Source: Candidatus Hydrogenedentota bacterium (GTDB taxonomy: Bacteria; Hydrogenedentota; Hydrogenedentia; Hydrogenedentales; CAITNO01). From it: a DNA stretch of 17,798 bases. The notes beneath the pieces were generated by a model that was given only the letters and a program-made list of their open reading frames with translations, was not told the DNA's origin and made no database searches. This document shows, in pieces, positions 1 to 8,808 of this stretch (position 1 is the stretch's first letter; each line of letters begins with the position of its first letter). The position numbers and the translations under genes are program-made. Location of the stretch: assembly GCA_029554925.1 (NCBI GenBank), contig JAKPUV010000053.1, positions 1-17,798 on the forward strand. The letters run 5' to 3'.

Positions 1-696
1 GACTTTGGCGACACCAGCGCGATTGTCAGTTTTCTCACGCCGGACCGTGGGCGGGTCGCGTGCCTGGCCAAGGGCATGCGCGGCAAAAAGAGCCCCTTTG
101 CCCCGGTGCTGGACACCTTCAACCGCGTGGATCTGGTGTGCTACTGGAAGGACGGACGGTCCGTCCAGACACTCGGCGAGGTGTCCCCGCTGGAGGTCTG
201 GGGCGGGTTGAAGCGCGACGTGGACCGTTTCGCCCACGCCGCGTTTCTGCTGGAGATGTGCCTGCATTCGGCGGGGGAAAACGCCCCCTCCGAGGACCTG
301 TACGGGGCCCTGGTGTCGGGGCTGCGCTCGCTGGAGGACCATGCGGACAATCCGCGCGGCCGGACCGCGCTGGCGGCGTACCGGTTGCTGGAGGCGCTGG
401 GGCTGGCCCCGGAGTTGGCGGTGTGCGCCGACACGGGCTGCGGCCCCGAGGCGGCCCGGTGGTTTTCGTGGGAGCACGGCCTGTCGGAGACCCTCGGGAA
501 CCGCCGGGTGCGGCCGGAGGAGGTGGCGGCCCTGGGCCGGATGGCCGCGGAGGGCGTTCCGCCCGCCGGGGGCCCGCTGGCGGAGGCGGTGTTTGAGCTG
601 ATGGCCAGATTCACGGCCGGGCAGCTGGAAACGGATTTCCGGAGCCTGCGCGTGCTGCGCCAGGTTTCGGGAGGCGTCCGGCCGGCGGACGCCTGA
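1..696 (+). CDS. recO: DNA repair protein RecO (5' end cut by window)
   Basis: The frame is open from base 1, so the gene starts upstream of the window. The first visible residues, 'DFGDTSAIVSFLTPDRGR' followed by 'VACLAKGMRGKKS', match the N-terminal OB-fold of RecO (pattern: G-E, short spacer, llT, G, vaKG, kS). The rest is helix-rich, as in the RecO C-terminal domain. RecO works with RecR and RecF to load RecA on SSB-coated gaps and anneals single strands. The C-terminal zinc-finger site found in many RecOs is not complete here: only 'VCADTGC' is visible and no second Cys pair follows, as in RecOs that lack the zinc site. The stop is 12 nt before lepA, so the two are probably cotranscribed. 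The family assignment rests mainly on the N-terminal motif. Confidence 0.85.
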   Translation, partial: DFGDTSAIVSFLTPDRGRVACLAKGMRGKKSPFAPVLDTFNRVDLVCYWKDGRSVQTLGEVSPLEVWGGLKRDVDRFAHAAFLLEMCLHSAGENAPSEDLYGALVSGLRSLEDHADNPRGRTALAAYRLLEALGLAPELAVCADTGCGPEAARWFSWEHGLSETLGNRRVRPEEVAALGRMAAEGVPPAGGPLAEAVFELMARFTAGQLETDFRSLRVLRQVSGGVRPADA

Positions 697-708
697 AGAA
701 AGGAATGA

Positions 709-2523
709 ATGAGCGTACCCCGGGAAAACATCCGCAATTTCTGCATCATCGCGCACATTGACCACGGGAAGTCCACCCTGGCCGACCGGCTGCTCCAGCA
801 GACGAACACGATAGACACGCGCAACCTGAAGGAGCAGACGCTCGACAACATGGACATCGAGCGCGAGCGCGGCATCACCATCAAGTCGGTGGCCGTGCGC
901 ATGAGCCACACCGCCGCGGACGGCCGGGAGTACGAGCTGAACCTCATCGACACGCCGGGGCACGTTGACTTCTCCTACGAGGTGTCCCGCGCCATGGCCG
1001 CGTGCGAGGGGGCGCTGCTGGTGGTGGACGCCGCCCAGGGCGTGGAGGCGCAGACCCTCGCCCACGCCTACAAGGCCGTGGCGGAGAACCTGGAGATCAT
1101 CCCGGTCATCAACAAGGTGGACCTGCCCGCGGCGGACGTGGACGGGACCCGCCAGCAGATCGAGGAGGTCATCGGGCTGCCGGCGGACGACGCGGTGCTC
1201 GCCAGCGCGAAGTCGGGGCTCGGCACCGGGGAGGTGCTGGAGGCGGTGATCGCGCGGATCCCCCCGCCCAGAGGCGAGCGGGATGTCCCGCTGCGCGCGC
1301 TCATCTTCGACGCGGTCTACAACATCTACCGCGGCGTGATCGTGTTCGTCCGCGTCAAGGACGGCATCCTGCGCCGCGGCCAGCGGGTCATGATGATGAC
1401 CACCGGCATGCGCTACGAGGCCGTGGAGATCGGCACGCTCAAGCCGGAGATGGTCCCCTGCGACGAGCTGGCGGCGGGCGAGGTCGGCTATGTGATCTGC
1501 AACATCAAGACCCTCGAGGACACCCGCATCGGCGACACGCTCACGGCGCTCGACCAGCCCGCGGCGGAGGCGCTGCCGGGCTACGAGGAGGTGAAGCCCG
1601 TCGTCTTCTCGGGCATGTACCCCGCCAACGCCACGGACTACGAGGAGCTGCGCGACGCGCTGGACAAGCTGCACCTGAACGACTGCTCGTTCCAGTACCA
1701 CGCGGACAGCAGCGACGCCCTCGGGCTGGGGTTCCGGCTGGGCTTCCTCGGCCTGCTCCACATGGAGATCATCCAGGAGCGGCTGGAGCGCGAGTTCGGC
1801 ATGAACCTCGTCGTCACCATGCCGAACGTGGCCTACACCATCACCACGACGGACGGAACGGTCACGGTCATCGAGAAGGCGTCGCAGATGCCGCCGGCCG
1901 GCGAGATCCAGATGATCGAGGAGCCGTACATAGAGGCGGACATCCTCTGCCCCACGCAGTACCTCAGCACGGTCATCGAGCTGTGCAAGAAGAAGCGCGG
2001 AATCCATGTCCGCGTGGACTACATTGACGGCAAACGCTGCATGGCGGTCTACCAAATGCCGCTGGCGGAGATCGTCATTGACTTCTACGACAAGCTGAAA
2101 TCCTGCACGCGCGGCTACGGGTCCCTGGAGTACCGCATCATCGGCAACCGCCCCGGCGACCTCGTGAAGCTCGACATCATGCTCAACGGCGACGTCATCG
2201 ACGCGCTCTCCACCATCGTCCACCGGGACAACTCGGTGTACCTGGGCCGCGCGCTGGCGTCGAAACTGCGCAAGCTCATTCCCCGCCAGCAGTACGAGAT
2301 CGCGATCCAGGCGGCCATCTCGCGCAAGATCATCGTGCGGGAGACCGTCAAGGCCGTGCGCAAGAACGTCACGGCGAAATGCTACGGCGGCGACATCACG
2401 CGCAAGCGCAAGCTCCTCGAAAAGCAGAAGGAGGGCAAGAAGCGCATGAAGCAGGTGGGCACCGTCGAGGTGCCCCAGGAGGCCTTCATGGCGCTTCTCA
2501 AGGTCAACGAGGAGGACACCTGA
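709..2523 (+). CDS. lepA: Elongation factor 4 (LepA), back-translocating ribosomal GTPase
   Basis: This 604-residue protein has the usual LepA length. The GTPase motifs are intact: G1 'AHIDHGKST' (residues 15-23), G2 around 'GITIKS' (55-60), G3 'DTPGH' (81-85), G4 'NKVD' (135-138) and G5 'SAKSG' (166-170). The LepA-specific C-terminal domain is present, with 'AKCYGGDITRKRKLLEKQ' and the Lys-rich tail. EF-4 binds ribosomes and remodels stalled or mistranslocated complexes, and is important under ionic stress. The ATG at 709 is preceded by an AAGAAAGGA ribosome-binding site (about 696-703). An ATG-like triplet at 705 is too close to that site. The stop codon overlaps the proposed start region of the signal peptidase gene, the classic lepA-lepB arrangement. 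Confidence 0.97.
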   Translation: MSVPRENIRNFCIIAHIDHGKSTLADRLLQQTNTIDTRNLKEQTLDNMDIERERGITIKSVAVRMSHTAADGREYELNLIDTPGHVDFSYEVSRAMAACEGALLVVDAAQGVEAQTLAHAYKAVAENLEIIPVINKVDLPAADVDGTRQQIEEVIGLPADDAVLASAKSGLGTGEVLEAVIARIPPPRGERDVPLRALIFDAVYNIYRGVIVFVRVKDGILRRGQRVMMMTTGMRYEAVEIGTLKPEMVPCDELAAGEVGYVICNIKTLEDTRIGDTLTALDQPAAEALPGYEEVKPVVFSGMYPANATDYEELRDALDKLHLNDCSFQYHADSSDALGLGFRLGFLGLLHMEIIQERLEREFGMNLVVTMPNVAYTITTTDGTVTVIEKASQMPPAGEIQMIEEPYIEADILCPTQYLSTVIELCKKKRGIHVRVDYIDGKRCMAVYQMPLAEIVIDFYDKLKSCTRGYGSLEYRIIGNRPGDLVKLDIMLNGDVIDALSTIVHRDNSVYLGRALASKLRKLIPRQQYEIAIQAAISRKIIVRETVKAVRKNVTAKCYGGDITRKRKLLEKQKEGKKRMKQVGTVEVPQEAFMALLKVNEEDT

Positions 2524-3566
2524 TCAGCGGCGACGCGACAGACGCCCCCGCGGCGGACAAGCCCCGCCCCGCCCCCCCGCGCTGGGTGTTGTGGGTTCAG
2601 GTGTTCACCGGCCCGTGGAACCGGCGCAATCTCCTGGCGTGGATCGGCGTCGTTGCCGCCGTCTTCGTGACCAAGGGTTGCCTCTTCGACCAGTACATCA
2701 TCCCCAGCGGCTCCATGGAGCCCACCCTGCACGGGGCCGAACGCGGCGGCGACCGCGTCATCGCCAACAAATGGCTCTATGGTCCGCGCATCCCCTTCAC
2801 CACGGTCCGCCTGTGGGACTGGGCCGCCCCCAAACGCTGGGACATCGTGGTTTTCCGGTCTGTGGAGCCCGACGCGCCGCACCCCGTGCTGGTCAAGCGC
2901 GTTGTCGGGCTGCCCGGCGAAAAGGTCCAGATCCGGAACGGGAAGGTGTTCATCAACGGGGAGGAGGCCCCCCTGCCCGACGACATCAAGGACACGGTGA
3001 AGTACACCACCGAGTGGGTGCTGGAGAAGGAGGTGCTCCTCCGCCAGTTCCTGACGCTGGCCAAAAAGAACGAGCCCCTCGACATCCTCAACCCCCGCCA
3101 CGAGCCCGTCCAGCAGCTCTACCGCGACATGCGCCGCTTCCACCCCGCCGTGAAGGACCGCGACGTCGCCGCCCTGACCCTGGGGGAGATGGCCGAGATG
3201 TGCAGGGGCCTCAGCCGGGAGTCCCTCAACACGGTCCGCCACCTGACCCTGCTCTCCATGCCCCGCATGGTCTACGGGATCATGGACACGCCGGAACTCA
3301 GTGTTGTTCCCGGGGATCATTACCTGCTTCTTGGCGACAACAGCGGCGCCAGCCGCGACGGCCGCGTCTACGGCTGGGTGCCCCGGGACCACCTGCTGGG
3401 CCGCGTATGCGCCGTCTGGTGGCCCTGGGACCGCCGCCGCGACTTCACCGGATTCACCGGCACCTGGTGGGGCATGGGCCTTCTCTACGGCGGCCCCGCC
3501 GCGCTCGTCCTCTGGGAGATCCTCCCGCGCCTCCGCCGCCGGGGGAAGAAGACCGTGCGGCCGTAG
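2520..3566 (+). CDS. lepB: Signal peptidase I (LepB), start codon uncertain
   Basis: Type I signal peptidase cleaves signal peptides from exported proteins at the outer face of the inner membrane. Numbering from 2520: N-terminal membrane segment about 38-55 ('LLAWIGVVAAVFV'), catalytic Ser65 in 'IIPSGSMEPTL', box C 'RWDIVVFR', catalytic Lys126 in 'VKRVVGLPGE', and box E 'GDNSGASRDGR' (272-282). A charged helical insertion of roughly 100 residues lies between boxes D and E. A second hydrophobic segment precedes the basic tail 'RLRRRGKK'. Start: a strong AGGAGG (2510-2515) inside the end of lepA points to initiation at CTG 2520 or ATC 2523. The first conventional codons are GTG 2586 and TTG 2589, which have no visible ribosome-binding site. 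Either start keeps all functional parts. Function is secure; the start is not. Confidence 0.9.
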   Translation: MISGDATDAPAADKPRPAPPRWVLWVQVFTGPWNRRNLLAWIGVVAAVFVTKGCLFDQYIIPSGSMEPTLHGAERGGDRVIANKWLYGPRIPFTTVRLWDWAAPKRWDIVVFRSVEPDAPHPVLVKRVVGLPGEKVQIRNGKVFINGEEAPLPDDIKDTVKYTTEWVLEKEVLLRQFLTLAKKNEPLDILNPRHEPVQQLYRDMRRFHPAVKDRDVAALTLGEMAEMCRGLSRESLNTVRHLTLLSMPRMVYGIMDTPELSVVPGDHYLLLGDNSGASRDGRVYGWVPRDHLLGRVCAVWWPWDRRRDFTGFTGTWWGMGLLYGGPAALVLWEILPRLRRRGKKTVRP

Positions 3567-3644
3567 CCGGCGCCCCTCCCCTTTTCCGCAGCGGTGGAAG
3601 CATTCCGCGTTTCCGGCTGTTCCACAGGGAAAAGAGGGCGCTTT

Positions 3645-5732
<2,088 letters not shown>

Positions 5733-5748
5733 TAAACTCTCCCCGTTC

Positions 5749-5825
5749 GCGCCCATAGCTCAGTTGGATAGAGCGCTTGCCTCCGGAGCAAGAGGCCACA
5801 GGTTCGAGTCCTGTTGGGCGCGCCA
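5749..5825 (+). tRNA. tRNA-Arg(CCG)
   Basis: The sequence folds as a 77-nt tRNA. Acceptor stem GCGCCCA pairs with TGGGCGC; the D arm is GCTC/GAGC; the anticodon stem CTTGC/GCAAG carries the 7-nt loop CTCCGGA with anticodon CCG (reads CGG, Arg); the T arm is ACAGG/CCTGT around TTCGAGT. The discriminator base is G and CCA is encoded. From the anticodon loop onward the gene coincides with the left 53-bp repeat of the integrated element, so the 3' half present now was supplied by the element and restores an intact tRNA. The displaced original 3' half is at the right junction. Confidence 0.97.
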
Positions 5826-5833
5826 TTCTTTTT
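5781..5833. repeat. attL: left copy of the 53-bp direct repeat
   Basis: The repeat runs from the tRNA anticodon loop (CTCCGGAGCAAG) through the T arm, acceptor stem and CCA to ATTCTTTTT. It is identical to 16846-16898. Identity stops at both sides: C5780 versus T16845 on the left, C5834 versus T16899 on the right. The repeat defines the region in which strand exchange occurred. Confidence 0.95.
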
Positions 5834-5843
5834 CCTTGGCGCA

Positions 5844-5905
5844 TATAATCTTGCGCGTTTTCGGCCCCTGCCAGCACTGCTGGCGGAAAACTGTACAAAT
5901 ACAGT
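5844..5905 (+). promoter_or_regulatory. Integrase upstream region: -10 box and two operator-like dyads
   Basis: A perfect TATAAT lies at 5844-5849 with no convincing -35 element at normal spacing. Downstream are two dyads: GCCAGCA-C-TGCTGGC (5870-5884) and ACTGTA-CAAA-TACAGT (5890-5905). They sit between the possible transcription start and the integrase ribosome-binding site (GAGGGAG, 5914-5920). This suits repressor binding or integrase autoregulation, or arm-type binding sites next to attL. The dyads are directly visible; their role is inference. Confidence 0.5.
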
Positions 5906-5926
5906 ATCCGCACGAGGGAGCCGAAA

Positions 5927-7114
5927 ATGAACAGCGTCAAGGTCCCCAAGTACCGCCACCACAAAGCGTCCGGCCAGGCCGTTGTAACCATCCAGGGGCG
6001 CGACCACTACCTCGGACCGCATGGGAGCCATGAGTCCATAGAGCGCTACGCTCGCCTAGTGGCGGAGGCGCAGCTGAACGGAGGCGTCATCGCGCCAAAG
6101 CAAGAGGCGAAGCCGACCGTCAACGCGATGCTGGACGCCTACGAGGTCTTCTGCGAGCACTACTACGGCAAGACGCCGGACTACATCCGCGTAGCCACGA
6201 AGCACCTGCGCCTTCTGGCAGGCAACAAGCCCCTGGCCGACTACAAACCCCTGGACCTGCTGACGCTTCAACAGCACCTCGTGTCCGGGGGAAGGCTCCG
6301 GCGCAGCACGATCAACAGCGTTGTCGGGATCGTGAAGCGCGCCTTCAAGTGGGCGGTCTCCCGGGACATGGTCGAACCAGCTGTCTGGCAGGCGCTGACG
6401 GCTGTCGAGGGACTGCGGAGGGGGCGCACAGCGGCCCAGGAGCCGCGCAAGGTCCTTCCAGTGGATGAAGAGACGGTCGAGGCGACGTTGCCCTTCCTGA
6501 CGCGCCCTGTGCGCGGCCTTGTGCGCCTGCTGCTGGCCACGGGGGCGCGCCCGGGGGAGCTGGTCGGGCTCCGCGCTGTGGACCTGGACACGAGCGGGCC
6601 GGTGTGGTGTCACCGCCCGGCGGAGCACAAGACCGCCCTCCACGGGCACGAGCGGGTCATCTGGTTCGGTCCGAGGGCGCAAGAGGTGCTCCGGGAGTTC
6701 ATGGCCAGGCGGCCGGTGAACGAGCCGCTGTTCTCCCCGCAGGATCATCTGGAGGAGCGCAGCGAGCTGGCCACGGTGCATCGCCGTCCAAACCAGGCGC
6801 CCAACCCGAAGGTGTCGGACCGGGTGGTGGGGAACCAGTACGATTCAGGCGATATCCGCCGAGCCGTCGAGCGGGCAGTTGCCGCGGCGAACCGGGACCG
6901 GGCGGAAAGGCTGGGACGGCCGCTGAGTCCGGAGGAGGAGGTCCCCAAGTGGTTCCCGTACCAGCTCCGGCACACGTTTGCCACCCGGGTGCGCTCTGAG
7001 TTCGACATTGAGGCGTCGCGCGTCGCCCTGGGGCACCGGGACGCTGGAATAACGCTCACCTATGCAGAGGCGGACGCCCGGCTGGCGGCGACGGTGGCGG
7101 CGCGGTTGGGGTGA
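5927..7114 (+). CDS. Tyrosine recombinase / phage-type integrase
   Basis: This 395-residue protein catalyses integration and excision of the element. The N-terminal arm-binding and core-binding regions (about 1-165) precede the catalytic domain. Catalytic positions visible: Arg208 ('ATGARPGEL'), Lys235 ('HKTALHG'), Arg348 in 'YQLRHTFAT', His370 ('LGHRD') and nucleophile Tyr379 ('TYAEAD'). The usual first His of the HxLRH box is Tyr345. An insertion of about 60 residues rich in Arg and Glu lies between the Lys and Arg348 motifs. The N-terminal patterns 'YRHHKASGQAVVT' and 'YLGPHGS' resemble integrases I recall from Planctomycetes-related bacteria. ATG 5927 has GAGGGAG 6 nt upstream. The gene lies 94 nt inside attL and reads away from it, as is usual for tRNA-targeting elements. 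Confidence 0.95.
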   Translation: MNSVKVPKYRHHKASGQAVVTIQGRDHYLGPHGSHESIERYARLVAEAQLNGGVIAPKQEAKPTVNAMLDAYEVFCEHYYGKTPDYIRVATKHLRLLAGNKPLADYKPLDLLTLQQHLVSGGRLRRSTINSVVGIVKRAFKWAVSRDMVEPAVWQALTAVEGLRRGRTAAQEPRKVLPVDEETVEATLPFLTRPVRGLVRLLLATGARPGELVGLRAVDLDTSGPVWCHRPAEHKTALHGHERVIWFGPRAQEVLREFMARRPVNEPLFSPQDHLEERSELATVHRRPNQAPNPKVSDRVVGNQYDSGDIRRAVERAVAAANRDRAERLGRPLSPEEEVPKWFPYQLRHTFATRVRSEFDIEASRVALGHRDAGITLTYAEADARLAATVAARLG

Positions 7115-7157
7115 CGGAAATCTGTATGAAGGGAGCAAGCAAGGAGGTTTGCCTACC

Positions 7158-7616
7158 ATGAAGGGCCAGCTGGCAAGAGTTCGAGGGGCCGCGGCGGCGG
7201 CCACGTTGGCCGTCTCAGACGGTCAGAAGCCGGACAACGCCTTCCAGCGGCTGTTTCCCTCCCTGTGCCAGTCCCGCCAGCTCCCGGTCGTGAAAGCGGT
7301 GCTCGACGGTTTGCACCGGCAATACGGCTGCGATGACCCCCTCGTGGAACTCGAGAAGCGCATCGTGGCCAATGTCGGCGTGCATCTGTGCGCCACGCTG
7401 GACGCCGGCCAGTTCGCCAAGGCGGCCGACATGGACGTGATTTTCCGCCAGCACGTTGCGATCCTGCGTTCTGTGAAGGCCCCGAAGGCGCAAGAGCGGG
7501 GGCTTTCGAGCTATTCCGTGGCCGACCTCATGAGTGAACTTGTTGTCCGAGGAGTCTCGGACGCCATAGAGGAGAATCCCAGCGATGTTTTTTCACGCGT
7601 CGAAACCGAGGAGTAA
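7158..7616 (+). CDS. Hypothetical protein, possible tail assembly chaperone (gpG-like by position)
   Basis: The 152-residue product has no motif that I recognise. It is predicted to be soluble and mainly helical, with an acidic C-terminus ('SDAIEENPSDVFSRVETEE'). ATG 7158 follows AAGGAGG (7141-7147) at 10 nt; an upstream in-frame ATG at 7062 overlaps the integrase and is less likely. Near its 3' end the coding sequence contains a T6 run (7588-7593). A slip there by -2 or +1 would join it to the next frame. In many siphophages a chaperone gene pair upstream of the tape measure is expressed this way (lambda G and G-T). Length and place fit, although two more genes intervene before the tape measure. 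The function is a position-based guess; the gene itself is likely real. Confidence 0.72.
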   Translation: MKGQLARVRGAAAAATLAVSDGQKPDNAFQRLFPSLCQSRQLPVVKAVLDGLHRQYGCDDPLVELEKRIVANVGVHLCATLDAGQFAKAADMDVIFRQHVAILRSVKAPKAQERGLSSYSVADLMSELVVRGVSDAIEENPSDVFSRVETEE

Positions 7617-7620
7617 GGAC

Positions 7621-7911
7621 ATGATGCACGCGAACGGGATGTTGCGGACCGGCGACAGAGAGAAGGCCGGCCTGGATCTGTCGGAGGTGGCCGACGCCCT
7701 CTCCCAGGGGGTCGCGGGCCGCCTGGCGTCCACGTCTGAGGCGCTCGAGGAGCGCGAACAGCTGCGGTGCGGGAAGCCGTTTGGCGATCAGTTCGTTGAC
7801 CGCCTCCTGGCCGGCGCCCGGAAGAAGGCCCTTCCGCCCGCGACGCCGGACCCGAAGCTGGTTGAGTTCTTCATGGGTCAGATGTCGTACCGCCTGGGAC
7901 AGACGGTATGA
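7621..7911 (+). CDS. Hypothetical protein, possible frameshift extension of the upstream gene
   Basis: This 96-residue product from ATG 7621 has GAGGAG (7608-7613) 7 nt upstream. The frame stays open back to 7570, so it overlaps the end of the preceding gene by 47 nt, and an in-frame ATG at 7585 begins right at the T6 run. It can therefore be read alone or as a fusion after frameshifting. The sequence is amphipathic and helical ('LDLSEVADALSQGVAGRL') with a basic middle ('DRLLAGARKKALPPATPD'). No family is recognised. The stop overlaps the next start as ATGA, indicating translational coupling. In the chaperone-pair interpretation this would be the T part. Confidence 0.68.
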   Translation: MMHANGMLRTGDREKAGLDLSEVADALSQGVAGRLASTSEALEEREQLRCGKPFGDQFVDRLLAGARKKALPPATPDPKLVEFFMGQMSYRLGQTV

Positions 7912-8141
7912 TTTTCACACCGCAGTACCGCAAGCAGCCGGTGGTGGACCCCACGGCGGGCATGACCCCCGAGGAGCGCCAGGCGTGGGAGAAGGACCGC
8001 TTCAATGAGGTCCAGGCGCGCGTGAAGAAGGAAGAGCGCGAACGGAAGCAGCTGGAAGACTGGCGCAACCGACCGGTTGTTCTGGGGCCGAACGATCCCG
8101 CGCCGCCCTTCCCCGGTCCGGCGTTTGAGTCGGAGGACTGA
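7908..8141 (+). CDS. Small charged helical protein, unknown function
   Basis: The 77-residue product starts at an ATGA overlap with the preceding gene. Its centre is a highly charged helix ('TPEERQAWEKDRFNEVQARV' then 'KKEERERKQLEDWRN') likely to form a coiled coil or helical hairpin. The C-terminus is Pro-rich and acidic. No transmembrane segment and no family is recognised. The tight coupling on both sides (4-nt overlap, then a 3-nt gap) places it in the same operon as the genes ahead of the tape measure. It might be a small tail accessory or scaffold-like factor, but nothing in the sequence shows this. Confidence 0.65.
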   Translation: MIFTPQYRKQPVVDPTAGMTPEERQAWEKDRFNEVQARVKKEERERKQLEDWRNRPVVLGPNDPAPPFPGPAFESED

Positions 8142-8144
8142 CCC

Positions 8145-8708
8145 GTGGGGATAGAAAACCTGAAAAACTGGCACCCGAAACCGCTCCCGGAGCTGGACTA
8201 CGACATGAAGCGGGACGGGAACTGCTACGAGTCGTTCATGCGTGTCATGGAACGGCACTATGTGACAAGGTGCGTTCGGGGATACAAGAAGATTGCCGAT
8301 TTGGGGTACGGGCATCCGGAAGAGCACGAATATGTGTGGATCACGAAGCCCTACGCCACCCTGGGCGTCCGGTACCTTCCAAAGCCCACCTCATGTTTCT
8401 TTGGTCTGGACCAGAATGACGAACGCAGGTACTGGTTGGAGACCGCCGTCACCCTGGGCAATGACGCGCTCAACTGGTTCCTGTGCGGTTATGCGGAACC
8501 GGAGGGGGCCCCTGGGCGTGATTTTTACGACTCAGTCCAGACGATGGTGATCAAGGGCTACTATCCCCGCGACCACAAGATTCCGACGTCCTGGTTCTTC
8601 CACAGCGCCGATCACGTCCTGCGACGGGTCGCACATCTGGCCGGCGCCGACGTGGTCATCAAGGAAAAGAACGGCATATTCACCATCGGACCCGACCAAT
8701 CCCGCTAG
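8145..8708 (+). CDS. Hypothetical protein with Trp/Tyr/His-rich composition
   Basis: The 187-residue product starts at GTG 8145, with GGAGGA (8132-8137) 7 nt upstream and a 3-nt gap from the previous stop. I do not recognise a family. The composition is notably aromatic, with conserved-looking stretches 'YDMKRDGNCYESFMRVMERH', 'YVWITKPYATLGVRYLPKP', 'NDALNWFLCGYAEPEG' and 'HKIPTSWFFHSADHVLRRV'. It lacks a signal peptide and membrane segments and looks like a compact globular protein. It is the last gene before a strong hairpin and the tape measure gene. It could be a tail-related protein, an enzyme or a helper-phage interference factor; nothing distinguishes these. Confidence 0.7.
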   Translation: MGIENLKNWHPKPLPELDYDMKRDGNCYESFMRVMERHYVTRCVRGYKKIADLGYGHPEEHEYVWITKPYATLGVRYLPKPTSCFFGLDQNDERRYWLETAVTLGNDALNWFLCGYAEPEGAPGRDFYDSVQTMVIKGYYPRDHKIPTSWFFHSADHVLRRVAHLAGADVVIKEKNGIFTIGPDQSR

Positions 8709-8745
8709 TTTTTTCGCCGTAGTCGCCCGCCTGTCGCGGGAGACT

Positions 8746-8795
8746 GGCCCGTCCGAGCGCGGAGTTTCTCCTTCTCCTCGGACGGGCCGATTTTT
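8746..8795 (+). terminator. Rho-independent terminator-like hairpin ahead of the tape measure gene
   Basis: A perfect 12-bp stem, GGCCCGTCCGAG (8746-8757) with CTCGGACGGGCC (8777-8788), encloses a 19-nt loop that can form an inner GGAG/CTCC pair. It is followed by GATTTTT (8789-8795). A smaller hairpin, CCCGC-CTGTC-GCGGG (8726-8740), lies just upstream. The tape measure start is only 13 nt beyond the T-run. The hairpin therefore either ends the upstream transcript or attenuates tape measure expression. Confidence 0.75.
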
Positions 8796-8808
8796 GTATA
8801 TGGGGGCC

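Noticed and set aside
5890..5905. LexA (SOS) box upstream of integrase
   Set aside because: CTGT and ACAG are separated by 6 nt instead of the 8 nt of the E. coli-type box. The host LexA motif is unknown, so I call it only an operator-like dyad.
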